A DNA stretch of 64,000 nucleotides from Conexibacter sp. DBS9H8 (GCF_023330685.1 NZ_CP097128.1:372001-436000), one strand, 5' to 3'. Positions 15,245 to 24,225 are shown, counted from the stretch's first letter. The notes: generated by a model not told the origin, from the sequence alone. Made by a program: numbers and translations.

Positions 15245-15748
15245 TCACAGGGACTCCCAGCGCACTTCGCCGTCTTCCACCACATCTGTCGCCCGCAACC
15301 CGATGGCGTGCGCCACACGCTCTGAAGCGTGGTGGCCGGGATGGATGCGGGCCGACATGCGCGAGACACCGCAGGAGCGCAGCCAGGACACGACGAGGGC
15401 GGCGGCCTCCGTGGCGAACCCCTGTCGCTGATATGAGACGCCGATAACCCACGCAAGCACTGCAACGGTCTGACGTTCACGGACGCTGAGTGTCGCCTGC
15501 AACGCGCCGACAGCCTGACCGCTCGGGCGCATGCGGACCGTCCAGTTCAGCCAGCCTTCCCGACCATCAGGCGAATGGCCCACAGCTTGGCGCTCGAACC
15601 GAACCCGCAGCTCATCCGTGCTGACCGGCTTACCGCCTGTGAACTCGTGCAGAGCGAAGTCGTTCAGCACGGGAGAGAGTTCTTCCGCATGTTCGGGCCG
15701 TAGCGGCTCCAGGACCAGCCGCTCTGACTCAAGCCGCCCCGCCGTCAT
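15245..15748 (-). CDS. RimJ/RimL-type GNAT acetyltransferase
   Basis: A 167-residue GNAT of the RimJ/RimL type: it begins with TERL-like ESERLVLEPLRPEHAEEL, has VIGVSYQRQGFATEAAALVV as CoA loop around residues 105-124, and IHPGHHASERVAHAIGL near the end. I use the ATG at 15748, although GTG at 15766 is in frame. Such enzymes acetylate ribosomal protein N-termini or small substrates such as antibiotics. It is convergent with the ASCH gene and divergent from the transposase. Confidence 0.8.
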   Translation of the reverse strand: MTAGRLESERLVLEPLRPEHAEELSPVLNDFALHEFTGGKPVSTDELRVRFERQAVGHSPDGREGWLNWTVRMRPSGQAVGALQATLSVRERQTVAVLAWVIGVSYQRQGFATEAAALVVSWLRSCGVSRMSARIHPGHHASERVAHAIGLRATDVVEDGEVRWESL

Positions 15749-15883
15749 GTACTCGGCTGACCCCACGCGAAGCAGCGTACGACCGGCGCACGGGCTGCGC
15801 TCTCATCCACATCTCAAAGAGAAACGAGAGCCGGGGTCTCCTTCCGGCAGAACACCTTGGGAGCAGTCCGTCCGCACCTGGTG

Positions 15884-15905
15884 CGAACATGTGTTCGTAT
15901 ATGAT
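15884..15905 (+). promoter_or_regulatory. LexA-like box with -10 element
   Basis: CGAAC-ATGT-GTTCG (15884-15897) fits the CGAACNNNNGTTCG SOS box known from Gram-positive LexA. It is followed by TATGAT at 15900-15905, a strong -10 hexamer. The nearest plus-strand gene is the split transposase starting at 15980; the GNAT gene on the other strand starts 136 bases away. Confidence 0.45.
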
Positions 15906-16382
15906 TGGCTGTAGGTCAAGGTATTGAGCGGCTGTACTTCCGGTCGCACCTTCCTCCGGAGCTATCTGAAGAGCACTCCATGCCGCCGACCCGCTTCCAA
16001 CCACCGGACCGTATGCCCGGCTCCACCGCGTTCGCCCGAGAGGACGCGCTGCGCGGCGGCCTCCAGATGGTCCAGCTCCTCAAAGCGAACCGCTGGCTGT
16101 GGAACGAGCTGCGGCGGGCGTGTGACCTGGACCACCGGCACGGGCGCCGGCGCCGGCGCGGCCACTGGGAGCTCATCGCGGTCGCCTTCGTCGTCTCTGA
16201 CTACGTGGACATCCAGCCCTGGCATGACAACAGCACCGACGAGCTGTGGCAAGCCTGCGGCTTTGATGCCAAGCCTCACTACCGCACGACGTGGCGTCGG
16301 CTGCGTGAACTCGCTGACGTCGCCGACGAGTTCCTCACCGCTGCCGGCAAGCTCATCCGACGCGCCCGGGCGAAGGACCCGC

Positions 16383-16407
16383 TGTTGACGGACACGCTGG
16401 ATGGTGA
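16383..16407 (+). repeat. Left terminal inverted repeat of the insertion element
   Basis: 25 bases beginning TGTTGA. They pair with the reverse complement of 17541-17565 at 21 positions, mismatches clustering at positions 7-8, 15 and 17. Confidence 0.8.
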
Positions 16408-16675
16408 TGACGGCGCCATCGAGGACGATGATCTGGGGAACGAACGACCAAACGACCAAAGGGTCTTCCGGCGGGGCTGGGTCCCGAGGAACGACAGCAT
16501 CGAGACGGTAAGGGTCATGGGCGTGTCGTTGTGCGTCGCGCGTTGAGACCGCTGCGCTCTGGCTGGTGATGCTCGCCGCGACAGCGGCCGGGGGCTCGCG
16601 AGACGTCATTGGTGGGCGGCAGCGGTCTGGCGAGCATGCGACCCACTCGCGCGTAGCGGCCGCGACCCGGTGTCC

Positions 16676-17260
16676 TCAGAATCCGGGCGGGTCGCGCGGG
16701 CGCCCGTGCAACAGGCCCGTCAACGCGACGGCGAGCTCCCACGGCGACGCCGTGATCTCGAGCCGCAGACGGCACGCTCGGGCGGCGCAGCCGAGCGCGT
16801 CGACGGCCTGCACGAACGGCGACCCCGCCGTGAATGGGTGATCGGCTGAGGGCTCGAGTGCACGCGTCCAGAGCCGGGCTGTCGCGGCGACTGGTTCGGC
16901 GCGACGCGCGAAGGTCCGCAGCCACCCGCGCACCGTCCCGGGTGGTCGCTGCAGCGTGGTCGCGATCGTGCGGTGCCCCTGCCCGTTGGCCCTGGCCAGC
17001 AGCGCTCGGCCGATCACCTCCGCACCGTCGCGCCGACGCGCAACCGCCCAAGCCGGCAGCAACACGTGCGTCTGCTCGCAGCGCCGGCAATACACCCGCC
17101 GTGGGCGCAGCGAGCGGGTCTCGTGAAGCAGGCGAACCGTGCGCTCGCGCGCGAACCCCCACCGCGACAGCGGCCCGTCGCAGCCCGGGCAGCACAGACG
17201 CCCGGCGGCCAGATCGGCCTCGACCACCGCCGATTCCACGGTCATCGCCATCACGCTCAC
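16676..17260 (-). CDS. DUF6431-like zinc-ribbon/HTH protein of the insertion element
   Basis: A 194-residue protein with two cysteine pairs (CCPGCDG near residue 23, CRRCEQTH near 58) forming a likely zinc ribbon. After these comes HVLLPAW and an HTH-like region RALLARANGQGHRTIATTLQRPPGTVRGWLRTFARR. I recall such DUF6431 proteins next to Mu/IS481-type transposases in actinobacteria. It may help the transposase recognise the ends. It lies fully inside the 1,183-bp element and has no transposase beside it. Confidence 0.7.
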   Translation of the reverse strand: MSVMAMTVESAVVEADLAAGRLCCPGCDGPLSRWGFARERTVRLLHETRSLRPRRVYCRRCEQTHVLLPAWAVARRRDGAEVIGRALLARANGQGHRTIATTLQRPPGTVRGWLRTFARRAEPVAATARLWTRALEPSADHPFTAGSPFVQAVDALGCAARACRLRLEITASPWELAVALTGLLHGRPRDPPGF

Positions 17261-17540
17261 ATCGCACCTCGATCATCCCCTGGTCCAGGCTCGCACGACC
17301 ACCGCGCGGCAGCCAGGGGCAACTCGTGTTGGGAGCAATATCAGACCCCGACCGCACCCGTGAACGGCGCCACCACGATGGTGATCGTCAGCATTCCCGG
17401 TGACGCGACAGGCAGCGATCCGCGCACGCAAATTGCGGACGAACACCGCGATTCAGGCGATCATCACTATGACGCTGACGTCCACCGACATCAGCCGGTG
17501 ACCGCATCACCACGCTCAATGGCGTTCGCGTCTCAAATGG

Positions 17541-17565
17541 TCACCATCGAACGTGTCGCTCAACA
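17541..17565 (-). repeat. Right terminal inverted repeat of the insertion element
   Basis: Reverse complement begins TGTTGAGCGACACG and continues to GATGGTGA, matching the left end at 21 of 25 bases. It abuts the second copy of CCCGC. Confidence 0.8.
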
Positions 17566-19010
17566 CCCGCGAGTCATGGCGCACGTGCACTTCGACAACA
17601 CCGAGGACGAAACCCACGCCTCGCTCGTACACGACTGCGAACCCGGCACCTGCCCCCGACGCGCCCGAGGGCACGCCGCCGGGCGTGGCCGCTCCGGCGC
17701 CGGCGCGCGGCCCACCCGGCAGAGCACCAAGACCTTCCGGGAGGACCGCCAAAAACTCAACACCCTCGACCCGGAAGTGGCCGACCGCGAGCGCAGCGCC
17801 CGAGAGCCCGCCGAAGCTGAACTGGTGGAGCGCGCCGGACGGATGGTCAAGCGCGTGAAGGTTGGGGAGTGCTGGTACCGGACCCTCGACACTGATGCCG
17901 GCATCCGCGCCTACGTGGGCCCGCGCGGTGCCAAGCGCTTCTGGCACGGCTACTACTCCGGCAAGGCCGTCTGTCACTTCACCGGCGGGGTCATTCCCAT
18001 CGTCGAGAGCGCCAGCGTCCAGGAGCACTACATCTTCGACCGCCACTTCGACCTCGTGTGCGAGCTCGCCGGCGCCGCACCGCAGACCGCCATCGGCGAC
18101 AAAGGCCTGTCCATCGAAAGTGCGTTCCGCAAGTGCACCACCAACGGGACCGCGCCCGTGTTCCCCTGGCGCAGCACCCCCGACGGCGTCCGCCACGACT
18201 ACGAGACCCACGACCGCCACGGCATCCCCCGCTGCAAACACTGCGGCGCACCGACCACGTTCGTGCGCTTCTCCCCCGGCGACCGCAACCGGCCCGCCGA
18301 GCAGCGCCACCCACGGCTGTGGTTCAACTGCATGTCCGGCGTCACCCCTGCGTGCGCCAAGACCCAGAGCATCGCCTGCTCCACCGACTACCGACTGCTG
18401 GTGCCGCTGTGGCGCACCGACAAGCTCTACCACGAGCTCCGGGCCTCCCACGGCAGCTACGAGAGCGCACACGACTGGTGGCGTGACCGCTACAAGGTCG
18501 CCGCCGATGACCTCGGCCTGCGTCCCAAGGTCCGCGACATCGGCTTTCATCGCCTACGCGCCAACGCCGCCGCGCTCATCGAGTGGCTACGCATCTGCTA
18601 CGTCGCCGGCTGGCTGGGCAATCCGGACCGCCGCACCCGCGAGGCGACCCGCAAGTTCAAGACCCGCGCCGAACGCATCGCGGTCCGGCTCGCCGAGATG
18701 CGCTACAGGATGGGCGTCATGGGTGCCTACGGCGAGGCCGCCGAACGGCTGGCGCTCGGGATGCGCACCCCACCCTCGCGCCGGCCGCGTGGCGCACCCG
18801 TAGGGCAGACCACGCTCGACATCCCGGACGCGTAAGCCCCGGGACGCTGAGCAGCTACACCGACAACGAGACCCAGCAGACCGGCCGCTTGAGGGGACCA
18901 CCCCTGGGCGGCCGTCGCCGTTCTCGCCCTTCCGCGGCGCAGACCACCATCGTCAGCGGCCTCACACGAGGTGTCAGGTGGCGCTTCCACGCCGTGGAGT
19001 GACCTTCAGA

Positions 19011-19045
19011 CGCCTATTGGAAACAGTTGCGTCTAACTGTCGGAG

Positions 19046-19049
<4 letters not shown>
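19011..19049. repeat. Right copy of the 20-bp direct repeat, abutting tRNA-Lys
   Basis: 19030-19049 matches 11465-11484 at 19 of 20 bases. Its last four bases are the discriminator and first acceptor bases of tRNA-Lys. Just before it, CTATTGGAAAC (19014-19024) is the inverted counterpart of bases after the left copy. Weaker direct similarity also extends about 12 bases to the left of both repeats. Confidence 0.55.
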
Positions 19050-19118
<69 letters not shown>

Positions 19119-19227
19119 GAGGGAGACGAGCATGTTAGCGGCGTCGCGACGCTTCCTCGGAGCGACCCGGCTCATCCTCGCCCGCGGGATGCCGATGCAG
19201 CCTCAGGTCCACCCACCTCGGGCGAGC

Positions 19228-19917
19228 TCAGCACTCGCCGGCGACCGCGGTCTGGGCGGTCGTAGCCGACGACTTGGCCTGGGTGAAGGCCTGCTTGATG
19301 TTGAGCTGCTCGAGCTTCGGCGTGAGGGCGACCGCCTTGGCGGCGGCCTCGTCACCGAGGGCCGTCCGCTTGGCAGCGTAGGCGGTGAGGGCGAGGCACT
19401 CATAGCCCTTGAGCTGACCGGGGGAGCCGGCGATGAAATCCTGCCAGGCGACCGTCGCGCCGGCGTAGTCACCGGTGATCGAGTAGGCGCGGGCGGCGAG
19501 CAGGGCGGTGCTCTGATTCGGAGTGCCCTTGACGAGGGCCGCATAGCGCTTCCAGGCGGCGAGCATCTTGACGAGCTCAGCCTTGCCTGAGGCGGTGAAC
19601 GTGGCGGTCGTCGAGTTGTAGTTCGACCCGGACCCGGCGACCTGGTAACGGGCCTGCATCAGTGCCTGCCAGGCGGCGGGGGAGCTCGGGTCGGCGGTCA
19701 CCTTCTTCTCGGCCGCCTTGAGGTCACTGGTGACGAGGCTGTTCTGAGCGGCGTTGCCGCTCGAGCTGTTTCCGGTGAGGGAGTTGAGGAAGCCGCCGTT
19801 GCCGTTGCCGGCCCCGACACCGAAGAGGATCAGGCCCCCGCCCATCAGGATGGCAAGGAACAGGTAGATGATCTTCACCGCGGTCCGGCGGCGGCGACTC
19901 TGAAGGTCAAAGAGCAT
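19228..19917 (-). CDS. Membrane-anchored TPR-like protein
   Basis: A 229-residue protein with a basic N-terminus and one membrane helix at about residues 14-33 (IIYLFLAILMGGGLILFGVG). After a Gly/Ser/Asn linker comes an outside domain of paired helices with TPR character (PSSPAAWQALMQARYQ, ALLAARAYSITGDYAGATVAWQDFI). It follows tatC by 39 bases in the same direction and is probably co-transcribed. Function unknown; a protein-interaction or quality-control role beside the Tat translocase is a guess. Confidence 0.75.
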   Translation of the reverse strand: MLFDLQSRRRRTAVKIIYLFLAILMGGGLILFGVGAGNGNGGFLNSLTGNSSSGNAAQNSLVTSDLKAAEKKVTADPSSPAAWQALMQARYQVAGSGSNYNSTTATFTASGKAELVKMLAAWKRYAALVKGTPNQSTALLAARAYSITGDYAGATVAWQDFIAGSPGQLKGYECLALTAYAAKRTALGDEAAAKAVALTPKLEQLNIKQAFTQAKSSATTAQTAVAGEC

Positions 19918-19956
19918 TGCGCTGCCTAGCTTACCGTCGCGCGGAGGGAGCGCGGA

Positions 19957-20949
19957 CTAGACCCGGTCGAGGTCGCGTTCGGGTTCGGGGTCGGCCGGGA
20001 GGGCCGCCTCGCGGCGCCGTGTCCGGTACTCGACGAAGTGCAGCAGCCCGATGCTCGCGAGGTACAGGGCGAGCAGCGGCACGGTCTCGGCGGTCATCGT
20101 CACCGGGTCAACCCCGGGCAGGGCGGCGACGACCACCGCAATGATCACGATCGCGTACCGCCAGTTGCCGGTGAGGGAGGAGGCGGTGATGACGCCGAGC
20201 TTCTGCAGGGCGAGCAGGAGCAGGGGCACCTGGAAGGCGAGGCCGATGCCGAGCATCAGCAGCACCTCGAACTTGTAGTAGCTGCCGGCCTGGACGAGAA
20301 CGTAGAACTGGTTGGCGTTGTAGCCCTGGAGGAAGTGGATCGCCGGCGGCAGCACCTCGAAGTAGGTGAAGACGACGCCCATGGTGAACAGGACGGGCGC
20401 GGCAATCATCGCCGGCAGCGCCGCCCGGCGCTCCTCAGGCTTCAGCGCCGGCAGGACGAAGGCGTAGATCTGGTAGAGGATCAGCGGGAGAGTGATGAGG
20501 AGAGCGAAGTAGGCCGCGACCGTCAGGGTGGACGTGAAGGTCTCCCCGACCCCGATCGTCAGCGGCTTGCTCTTCTCCGAGGCGATCACCTTCGGCAGCT
20601 GACGCCCCGCTTGAGTCGCATCATGGGCGAGGGCCTGGGCGCCGGCGACCGCCAGCGGACTGACCCCACGGCTGGCCGTCAGGCCGCGGCTGAGCAACTG
20701 GGCGTCGGCGCCGATCCGCGAGAAGAGGTTCTCCTCCACCCGGTTCTGCTTGTCCGTGTTCGTCAGCGCGCTGTTGGCGTCGTGGGGCAGCGCGTTGTTG
20801 AGCAGGTTCAGCAGCGCATTGTTCTGCCAGAAGCAGAGAAAGAACGCGATGACGACCGCGATGCCGCAGACGATCAGGCGGTTGCGAAGCTCGTCGAGGT
20901 GGTCGACGACGCTGAGCCGCTCCTCATGGCTGATCGGGCGAAGCTTCAT
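19957..20949 (-). CDS. tatC: Sec-independent translocase subunit TatC (copy 1)
   Basis: Six-helix receptor for twin-arginine signal peptides. The N-terminal SVVDHLDELRNRL and the helix after it are typical. At 330 residues it is about 70 longer than E. coli TatC, because an extended first outside loop (roughly residues 50-145) separates helices 1 and 2. PALKPEERR keeps the conserved Glu (E. coli E103 equivalent), but IGLAFQVP has Gln where E. coli has E170. It lies 24 bases downstream of tatA. A paralogue is at 50465-51469. Confidence 0.93.
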   Translation of the reverse strand: MKLRPISHEERLSVVDHLDELRNRLIVCGIAVVIAFFLCFWQNNALLNLLNNALPHDANSALTNTDKQNRVEENLFSRIGADAQLLSRGLTASRGVSPLAVAGAQALAHDATQAGRQLPKVIASEKSKPLTIGVGETFTSTLTVAAYFALLITLPLILYQIYAFVLPALKPEERRAALPAMIAAPVLFTMGVVFTYFEVLPPAIHFLQGYNANQFYVLVQAGSYYKFEVLLMLGIGLAFQVPLLLLALQKLGVITASSLTGNWRYAIVIIAVVVAALPGVDPVTMTAETVPLLALYLASIGLLHFVEYRTRRREAALPADPEPERDLDRV

Positions 20950-20973
20950 GGGAGGGTCGCCCCGCCGTGCGGC

Positions 20974-21186
20974 CTATGAGACGGTTTCGCGCTTCTCGGT
21001 CGTCTCAGCGGACTGGGACGACGGTGCGTCAAGGGTTTTGTCGGCGGAGCCGTCGGCGATCCCGCCCTTGAACTCCTTGATGCTCTCTCCGATCGACCGG
21101 CTCAGCATCGGCAGGCGCTTGGGCCCGACGAACAGCAGGATGATCAGCAAGATGATGATGCCGTCGGCAAACGGGCTACGGAACAT
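20974..21186 (-). CDS. tatA: Twin-arginine translocase subunit TatA (copy 1)
   Basis: A 70-residue TatA/E protein: one membrane helix (IIILLIILLFV), the FVGPKRLP hinge, an amphipathic helix LSRSIGESIKEFKGG and an acidic/Ser tail. It builds the protein-conducting assembly with TatC, encoded directly downstream. No TatB is seen, as in minimal TatAC systems, though one may lie elsewhere. Confidence 0.93.
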   Translation of the reverse strand: MFRSPFADGIIILLIILLFVGPKRLPMLSRSIGESIKEFKGGIADGSADKTLDAPSSQSAETTEKRETVS

Positions 21187-21294
21187 TGCGGCTTTCCTTC
21201 GCGGTTTCCAGGACAGCCCAGTCTAACCCGTCGGGCCCGCCGGCCGCGCGCTCAAGCCGGACGGCCACCACGCCGATACCTCGGGCAGAGCATC

Positions 21295-21696
21295 ATGGCC
21301 CGCCCGCACCCCCGCCCCCACCGTCACGCCGTCCGCCGCATCCTCCTGCCGTCGGGACGATCGATTGAGGTCGTCCGCTTTGAGCAGGAGACCGACCAGA
21401 GCGTTCGCCCCCTTCACGTCTGCCCCGACTGTGCCTGCGAGCTCATACAGCCCTCGGACTGGTCGGAGGCGGCCGACCACGGCTGGCGGATGACGCTCGG
21501 CTGTCCCAACTGCGGCTGGTCAGAGACGGCGACGTACCCTGCCGAGGCGGTCGAGCAGCTCGAGGCCCGCCTCGACAGCGGGCTCGAGGAGATGATCGAC
21601 GACCTTCGCCGCCTCACCCACGCCAACATGGTCGCTGAGATGGACAGCTTCGTCGCCGCGCTGCGCCACGACGTGATCCTCCCGGAAGACTTCTGA
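21295..21696 (+). CDS. Conserved zinc-ribbon hypothetical protein
   Basis: A 133-residue protein with two CxxC pairs (CPDCAC at about 43, CPNCGW at about 69), forming a probable zinc ribbon, then a helical acidic region TYPAEAVEQLEARLDSGLEEMIDDLRRL and a conserved-looking C-terminus. No membrane segment. High-GC third positions and isolation between tatA and a bidirectional terminator support a real single-gene unit. Function unknown. Confidence 0.75.
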   Translation: MARPHPRPHRHAVRRILLPSGRSIEVVRFEQETDQSVRPLHVCPDCACELIQPSDWSEAADHGWRMTLGCPNCGWSETATYPAEAVEQLEARLDSGLEEMIDDLRRLTHANMVAEMDSFVAALRHDVILPEDF

Positions 21697-21716
21697 GCTG
21701 ATCAGCCGTTCCGGAC

Positions 21717-21742
21717 GGTACGCCGCCGTGACGCGGCGTACC
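21717..21742. terminator. Bidirectional hairpin between convergent genes
   Basis: A perfect 10-bp stem, GGTACGCCGC with GCGGCGTACC, and a 6-base loop, placed between the ends of the zinc-ribbon gene (21696) and the polyprenyl synthase gene (21773). There is no T run, as often in high-GC actinobacteria. Confidence 0.6.
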
Positions 21743-21772
21743 CTGAGCCGAAAGCGCCGGCCGGCCGTCGCC

Positions 21773-22759
21773 TCAGCGGTAGCGCTCGACGACCTGATCG
21801 GCGACGAGCTCGAGCGCGTCCCGTTGCGCTCGCGGCAGGACGGGCAGCTGCGCCTTGGCGGTGCGGACGAGCCCAAGCGCGTCAGTGCGGACCGCGTCGA
21901 GAACACCGGTGGCGATGATCTCGTCACACACCCGCGCGGCCGCCTCCGCGGTGCTGACGCCGCGAAGATCGAGCTCACCCAGGCCCCCCGCCCGCTCCCG
22001 GGCGAGGATCAGCGGCAGCGTCACGGTCCCGTCAAGGAGATCGGCGCCACGGGGCTTGCCGGTGCGCTCGGGGGGGCCGGTGACGTCGAGCACGTCGTCA
22101 AAGAGCTGGAACGCGAGACCGATCGACTCCCCGAACAGCCCGAGCGCGGCGATCCGGTCCGCGCGGGCGTCGACGGCAAGGCCGCCGAGCTCACAGGCGG
22201 CCCGGAACAGCTTGGCGGTCTTGAGCCGGCAGCGCTCGAGGTAGCGCTCGACCGTGACGGTCAGGTCCCAGGCGTCGGCGCGCTGGAGCAACTCGCCGGC
22301 GGCGAGGGCACGGGCGGCGTCGGCGAGGCTGCGGACAGCGGCGACCGATCCGCCGGCGGCGAGGTCGGCAAAGGCACGGGAGAACAGCAGGTCACCGGTC
22401 GCGGTCGCCGCGAGCCGGCCGCCACTGGAGACGACGGTCGGCCGCCCGCGGCGGAGATCGGCCCCGTCGAGCACGTCATCGTGGACGAGGGTGGCCGAGT
22501 GGATCAGCTCGACCGCGCAGGCGGCCCGGACGAGGGCGTCGGACTCCCGGACTGGGACCCCGCTGGCGAGGCAGACGAGCAGCGGGCGCAGGCGCTTGCC
22601 GCCCGCCCGGATCGTCTCGGCCCCGTGGCGGCCGAGCGTTGGGCCGAACTGGGCGGTGAGCGCGAGCATCCGCGTCTCAGCCGCGGCGAGGACCGAGGCG
22701 GCCCCATCCCCCCCGCTTTCGGTCACCCGGCCGACCACCACGGCGGGGTCGGCGCTCAT
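21773..22759 (-). CDS. Polyprenyl diphosphate synthase (menaquinone side chain)
   Basis: A 328-residue trans-prenyl synthase that adds isopentenyl units to an allylic primer. The first Asp-rich motif is HDDVLDGADLRRGRPT and the second FQLFDDVLDV; GGKRLRP near residue 60 binds diphosphate. Its start overlaps the menG stop by 4 bases. Because it sits at the end of the heme/bc-complex/menG operon, its product is most likely the menaquinone side chain rather than a carotenoid precursor. Chain length cannot be read from sequence by eye. Confidence 0.88.
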   Translation of the reverse strand: MSADPAVVVGRVTESGGDGAASVLAAAETRMLALTAQFGPTLGRHGAETIRAGGKRLRPLLVCLASGVPVRESDALVRAACAVELIHSATLVHDDVLDGADLRRGRPTVVSSGGRLAATATGDLLFSRAFADLAAGGSVAAVRSLADAARALAAGELLQRADAWDLTVTVERYLERCRLKTAKLFRAACELGGLAVDARADRIAALGLFGESIGLAFQLFDDVLDVTGPPERTGKPRGADLLDGTVTLPLILARERAGGLGELDLRGVSTAEAAARVCDEIIATGVLDAVRTDALGLVRTAKAQLPVLPRAQRDALELVADQVVERYR

Positions 22760-23463
22760 CCGGGCACGGTCCCCACGTGCAGGGCGATGATCCCGCCGGC
22801 GGTGAGGATGTAGCGGACGTCGACGAGCCCGGCCGTCACCATCCGCTGTGCGAGCACGCCCGGGCCCGGGAAGCGGCGCACTGAGGAGGGGAGGTACGAA
22901 TACGCGCCCGAGGCATCTCCGAGCACCCGCCCGAGGATCGGGACGAGCCGGTCGAACCAGAGCGCAAAGAAGGTCGACAGCGGCGGCTTCTGCGGGGTGG
23001 TGATCTCGAGCACGACGACCCGGCCGCCGGGCCGGACGACCCGGACCATCTCACTCAGTCCGCGGTCGAGGTCGGAGAAGTTCCGCGCCCCAAAGCCGAC
23101 GGTCGCCGCAGCGAACCCGTCATCGGCGAACTCGAGCTCGAGCGCGTTGCCCTGCAGCCAGGTCACCGCACCGGTGGCGTCCTTGGCCTCAGCGAGGGAG
23201 AGCATGCCCGGAGAGAAGTCGACGCCGACGACGACGCCCGCGGGTCCGACCACGCGCGCCAGCGCGAGCGCGAGATCACCCGTCCCGGTGGCGACGTCAA
23301 GGACGCGGTCACCCTCCCGCACCCCGGACAGCTCAACCGCACGCGTCCGCCAGCGGTGGTGCAGGCCCGCGGTCATCACCGAGTTGAGAGTGTCGTAGAC
23401 CCCGGCGATGCGGTCGAACATCGCCTGGACCTGCGGCTCCTCGAGTGTGCCCGGGGCAGCCAT
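22756..23463 (-). CDS. menG: Demethylmenaquinone methyltransferase
   Basis: A 235-residue class I SAM methyltransferase of the UbiE/MenG family, last step of menaquinone synthesis. MFDRIAGVYDTLNSVMTAGLHHRWR is the family's N-terminal signature, VLDVATGTGDLAL the SAM loop, VGFGARNFSDLDRGLSEM and LEITTPQ further hallmarks. It lies 24 bases after the cytochrome c-fusion gene and overlaps the prenyl synthase gene. The bc complex upstream oxidises the quinone it produces. Confidence 0.93.
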   Translation of the reverse strand: MAAPGTLEEPQVQAMFDRIAGVYDTLNSVMTAGLHHRWRTRAVELSGVREGDRVLDVATGTGDLALALARVVGPAGVVVGVDFSPGMLSLAEAKDATGAVTWLQGNALELEFADDGFAAATVGFGARNFSDLDRGLSEMVRVVRPGGRVVVLEITTPQKPPLSTFFALWFDRLVPILGRVLGDASGAYSYLPSSVRRFPGPGVLAQRMVTAGLVDVRYILTAGGIIALHVGTVPG

Positions 23464-23487
23464 CAGGAAAGGAACCTGTCGTCGCCG

Positions 23488-24225
23488 CTAGTGCAGCAGC
23501 GACAGGAACTCGACGAGGTACTTGAACTTCTTCGGGGACTGCTGGGCGAGGCCGGCAAAGGACGGCATCGGCGCGGTCGGATTGCGCAACGTCGCAGCGA
23601 TCCCGCCGGGCTCGAGGATCTTGGCGATGTGGGTGAGCGGCGGACCGGGCCCGTTGTTGCCGTAGTCACCGATCAGGTGACAGCCGAGGCAGCCGGACTC
23701 ACCGACGACGATCTCACCGGCGTAGAACGCGGTGCGCTCGGAGGCGGTGAGCCCGGAGGGCGGGGTCACCTGCACCTCATTCGGGGACCCGGTGCTCGAC
23801 CCCTCGACGGTGAGGAAGGCGATCGTCACGATCGTCATCAGGCCGGCGGCGAGGGCGAGCGGCCGCTTGGTGATGAGCCGCTCGGGGCTGCGATCGTAGA
23901 TCGGCAGCAGGAACAGGCCGAGCATACACAGCGTCGGGATGCCGATCGCCGCGAACGGCGTGTACTTCGGCACCTCCTTCATCACCCGGAAGACCTCGAA
24001 CAGGAAGAAGAAATACCAGTCCGGCCGCGGGACGTACGTCGTCGTCGTCGGGTTGGCCTTGGGACCGAGTTCCGCCCCGAACTCCATGGACAGGAACATG
24101 ATCACGAGCATGACGATGACCGCCATGATCGAGTCCTTGGCCACGGCGTAGGGGAAGAACGGCTTTCCCTCGTTCTTGAGGATCGAGTACTCGCGGAGGT
24201 ACTGCTCCTTCTCGGACTGGTTCAT
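23488..24225 (-). CDS. qcrC: Menaquinol:cytochrome c reductase subunit IV-cytochrome c fusion
   Basis: A 245-residue membrane protein like Bacillus QcrC. The N-terminal two-thirds is subunit IV (C-terminal half of cytochrome b), with PRPDWYFFFLFEVFR as the quinol-site signature and three membrane helices. The C-terminus is a cytochrome c domain with CLGCH binding heme c and a later Met (TAPMPSF) as probable axial ligand. It takes electrons from the Rieske centre to terminal oxidases. The order Rieske, cytochrome b, this gene is conserved in Firmicutes and deep actinobacteria. Confidence 0.92.
   Translation of the reverse strand: MNQSEKEQYLREYSILKNEGKPFFPYAVAKDSIMAVIVMLVIMFLSMEFGAELGPKANPTTTTYVPRPDWYFFFLFEVFRVMKEVPKYTPFAAIGIPTLCMLGLFLLPIYDRSPERLITKRPLALAAGLMTIVTIAFLTVEGSSTGSPNEVQVTPPSGLTASERTAFYAGEIVVGESGCLGCHLIGDYGNNGPGPPLTHIAKILEPGGIAATLRNPTAPMPSFAGLAQQSPKKFKYLVEFLSLLH

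Larger units (their letters stand above)
16383..17565. mobile_element. 1,183-bp insertion element with inverted ends and 5-bp target duplication
   Basis: The left end begins TGTTGA and, four bases apart in detail, runs to GATGGTGA; the reverse complement of the right end starts TGTTGA and also reaches GATGGTGA, with 21 of 25 positions equal. CCCGC flanks both sides (16378-16382 and 17566-17570). The only convincing gene inside is the DUF6431-like ORF on the minus strand. No DDE transposase is seen, so the element is probably a deletion derivative moved in trans. TG...CA ends are shared with IS481- and Mu-like elements. Confidence 0.85.
15980..18835 (+). pseudogene. DDE transposase gene split by an insertion element
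   Basis: Two halves of one gene, 15980-16382 and 17571-18835. Removing 16383-17565 plus one copy of the 5-bp duplication gives 1,668 bases, exactly 556 codons with no stop, so the insertion looks recent. Candidate catalytic residues are Asp in VHFDNTEDETH, Asp in AIGDKGLS and Glu in GSYESAHDWWRDRYK. A zinc-ribbon-like CKHCGAP pair lies between. The N-terminal half is basic (HRHGRRRRRGHWEL). I cannot assign an IS family. The 210 bases after its stop contain only the direct repeat. Confidence 0.75.

Noticed and set aside
16515..17357. 280-codon minus-strand frame in the insertion element
   Set aside because: It is out of frame with the cysteine pairs and HTH of the DUF6431-like ORF and is dominated by Arg/Ala/Gly, typical of a shadow frame.
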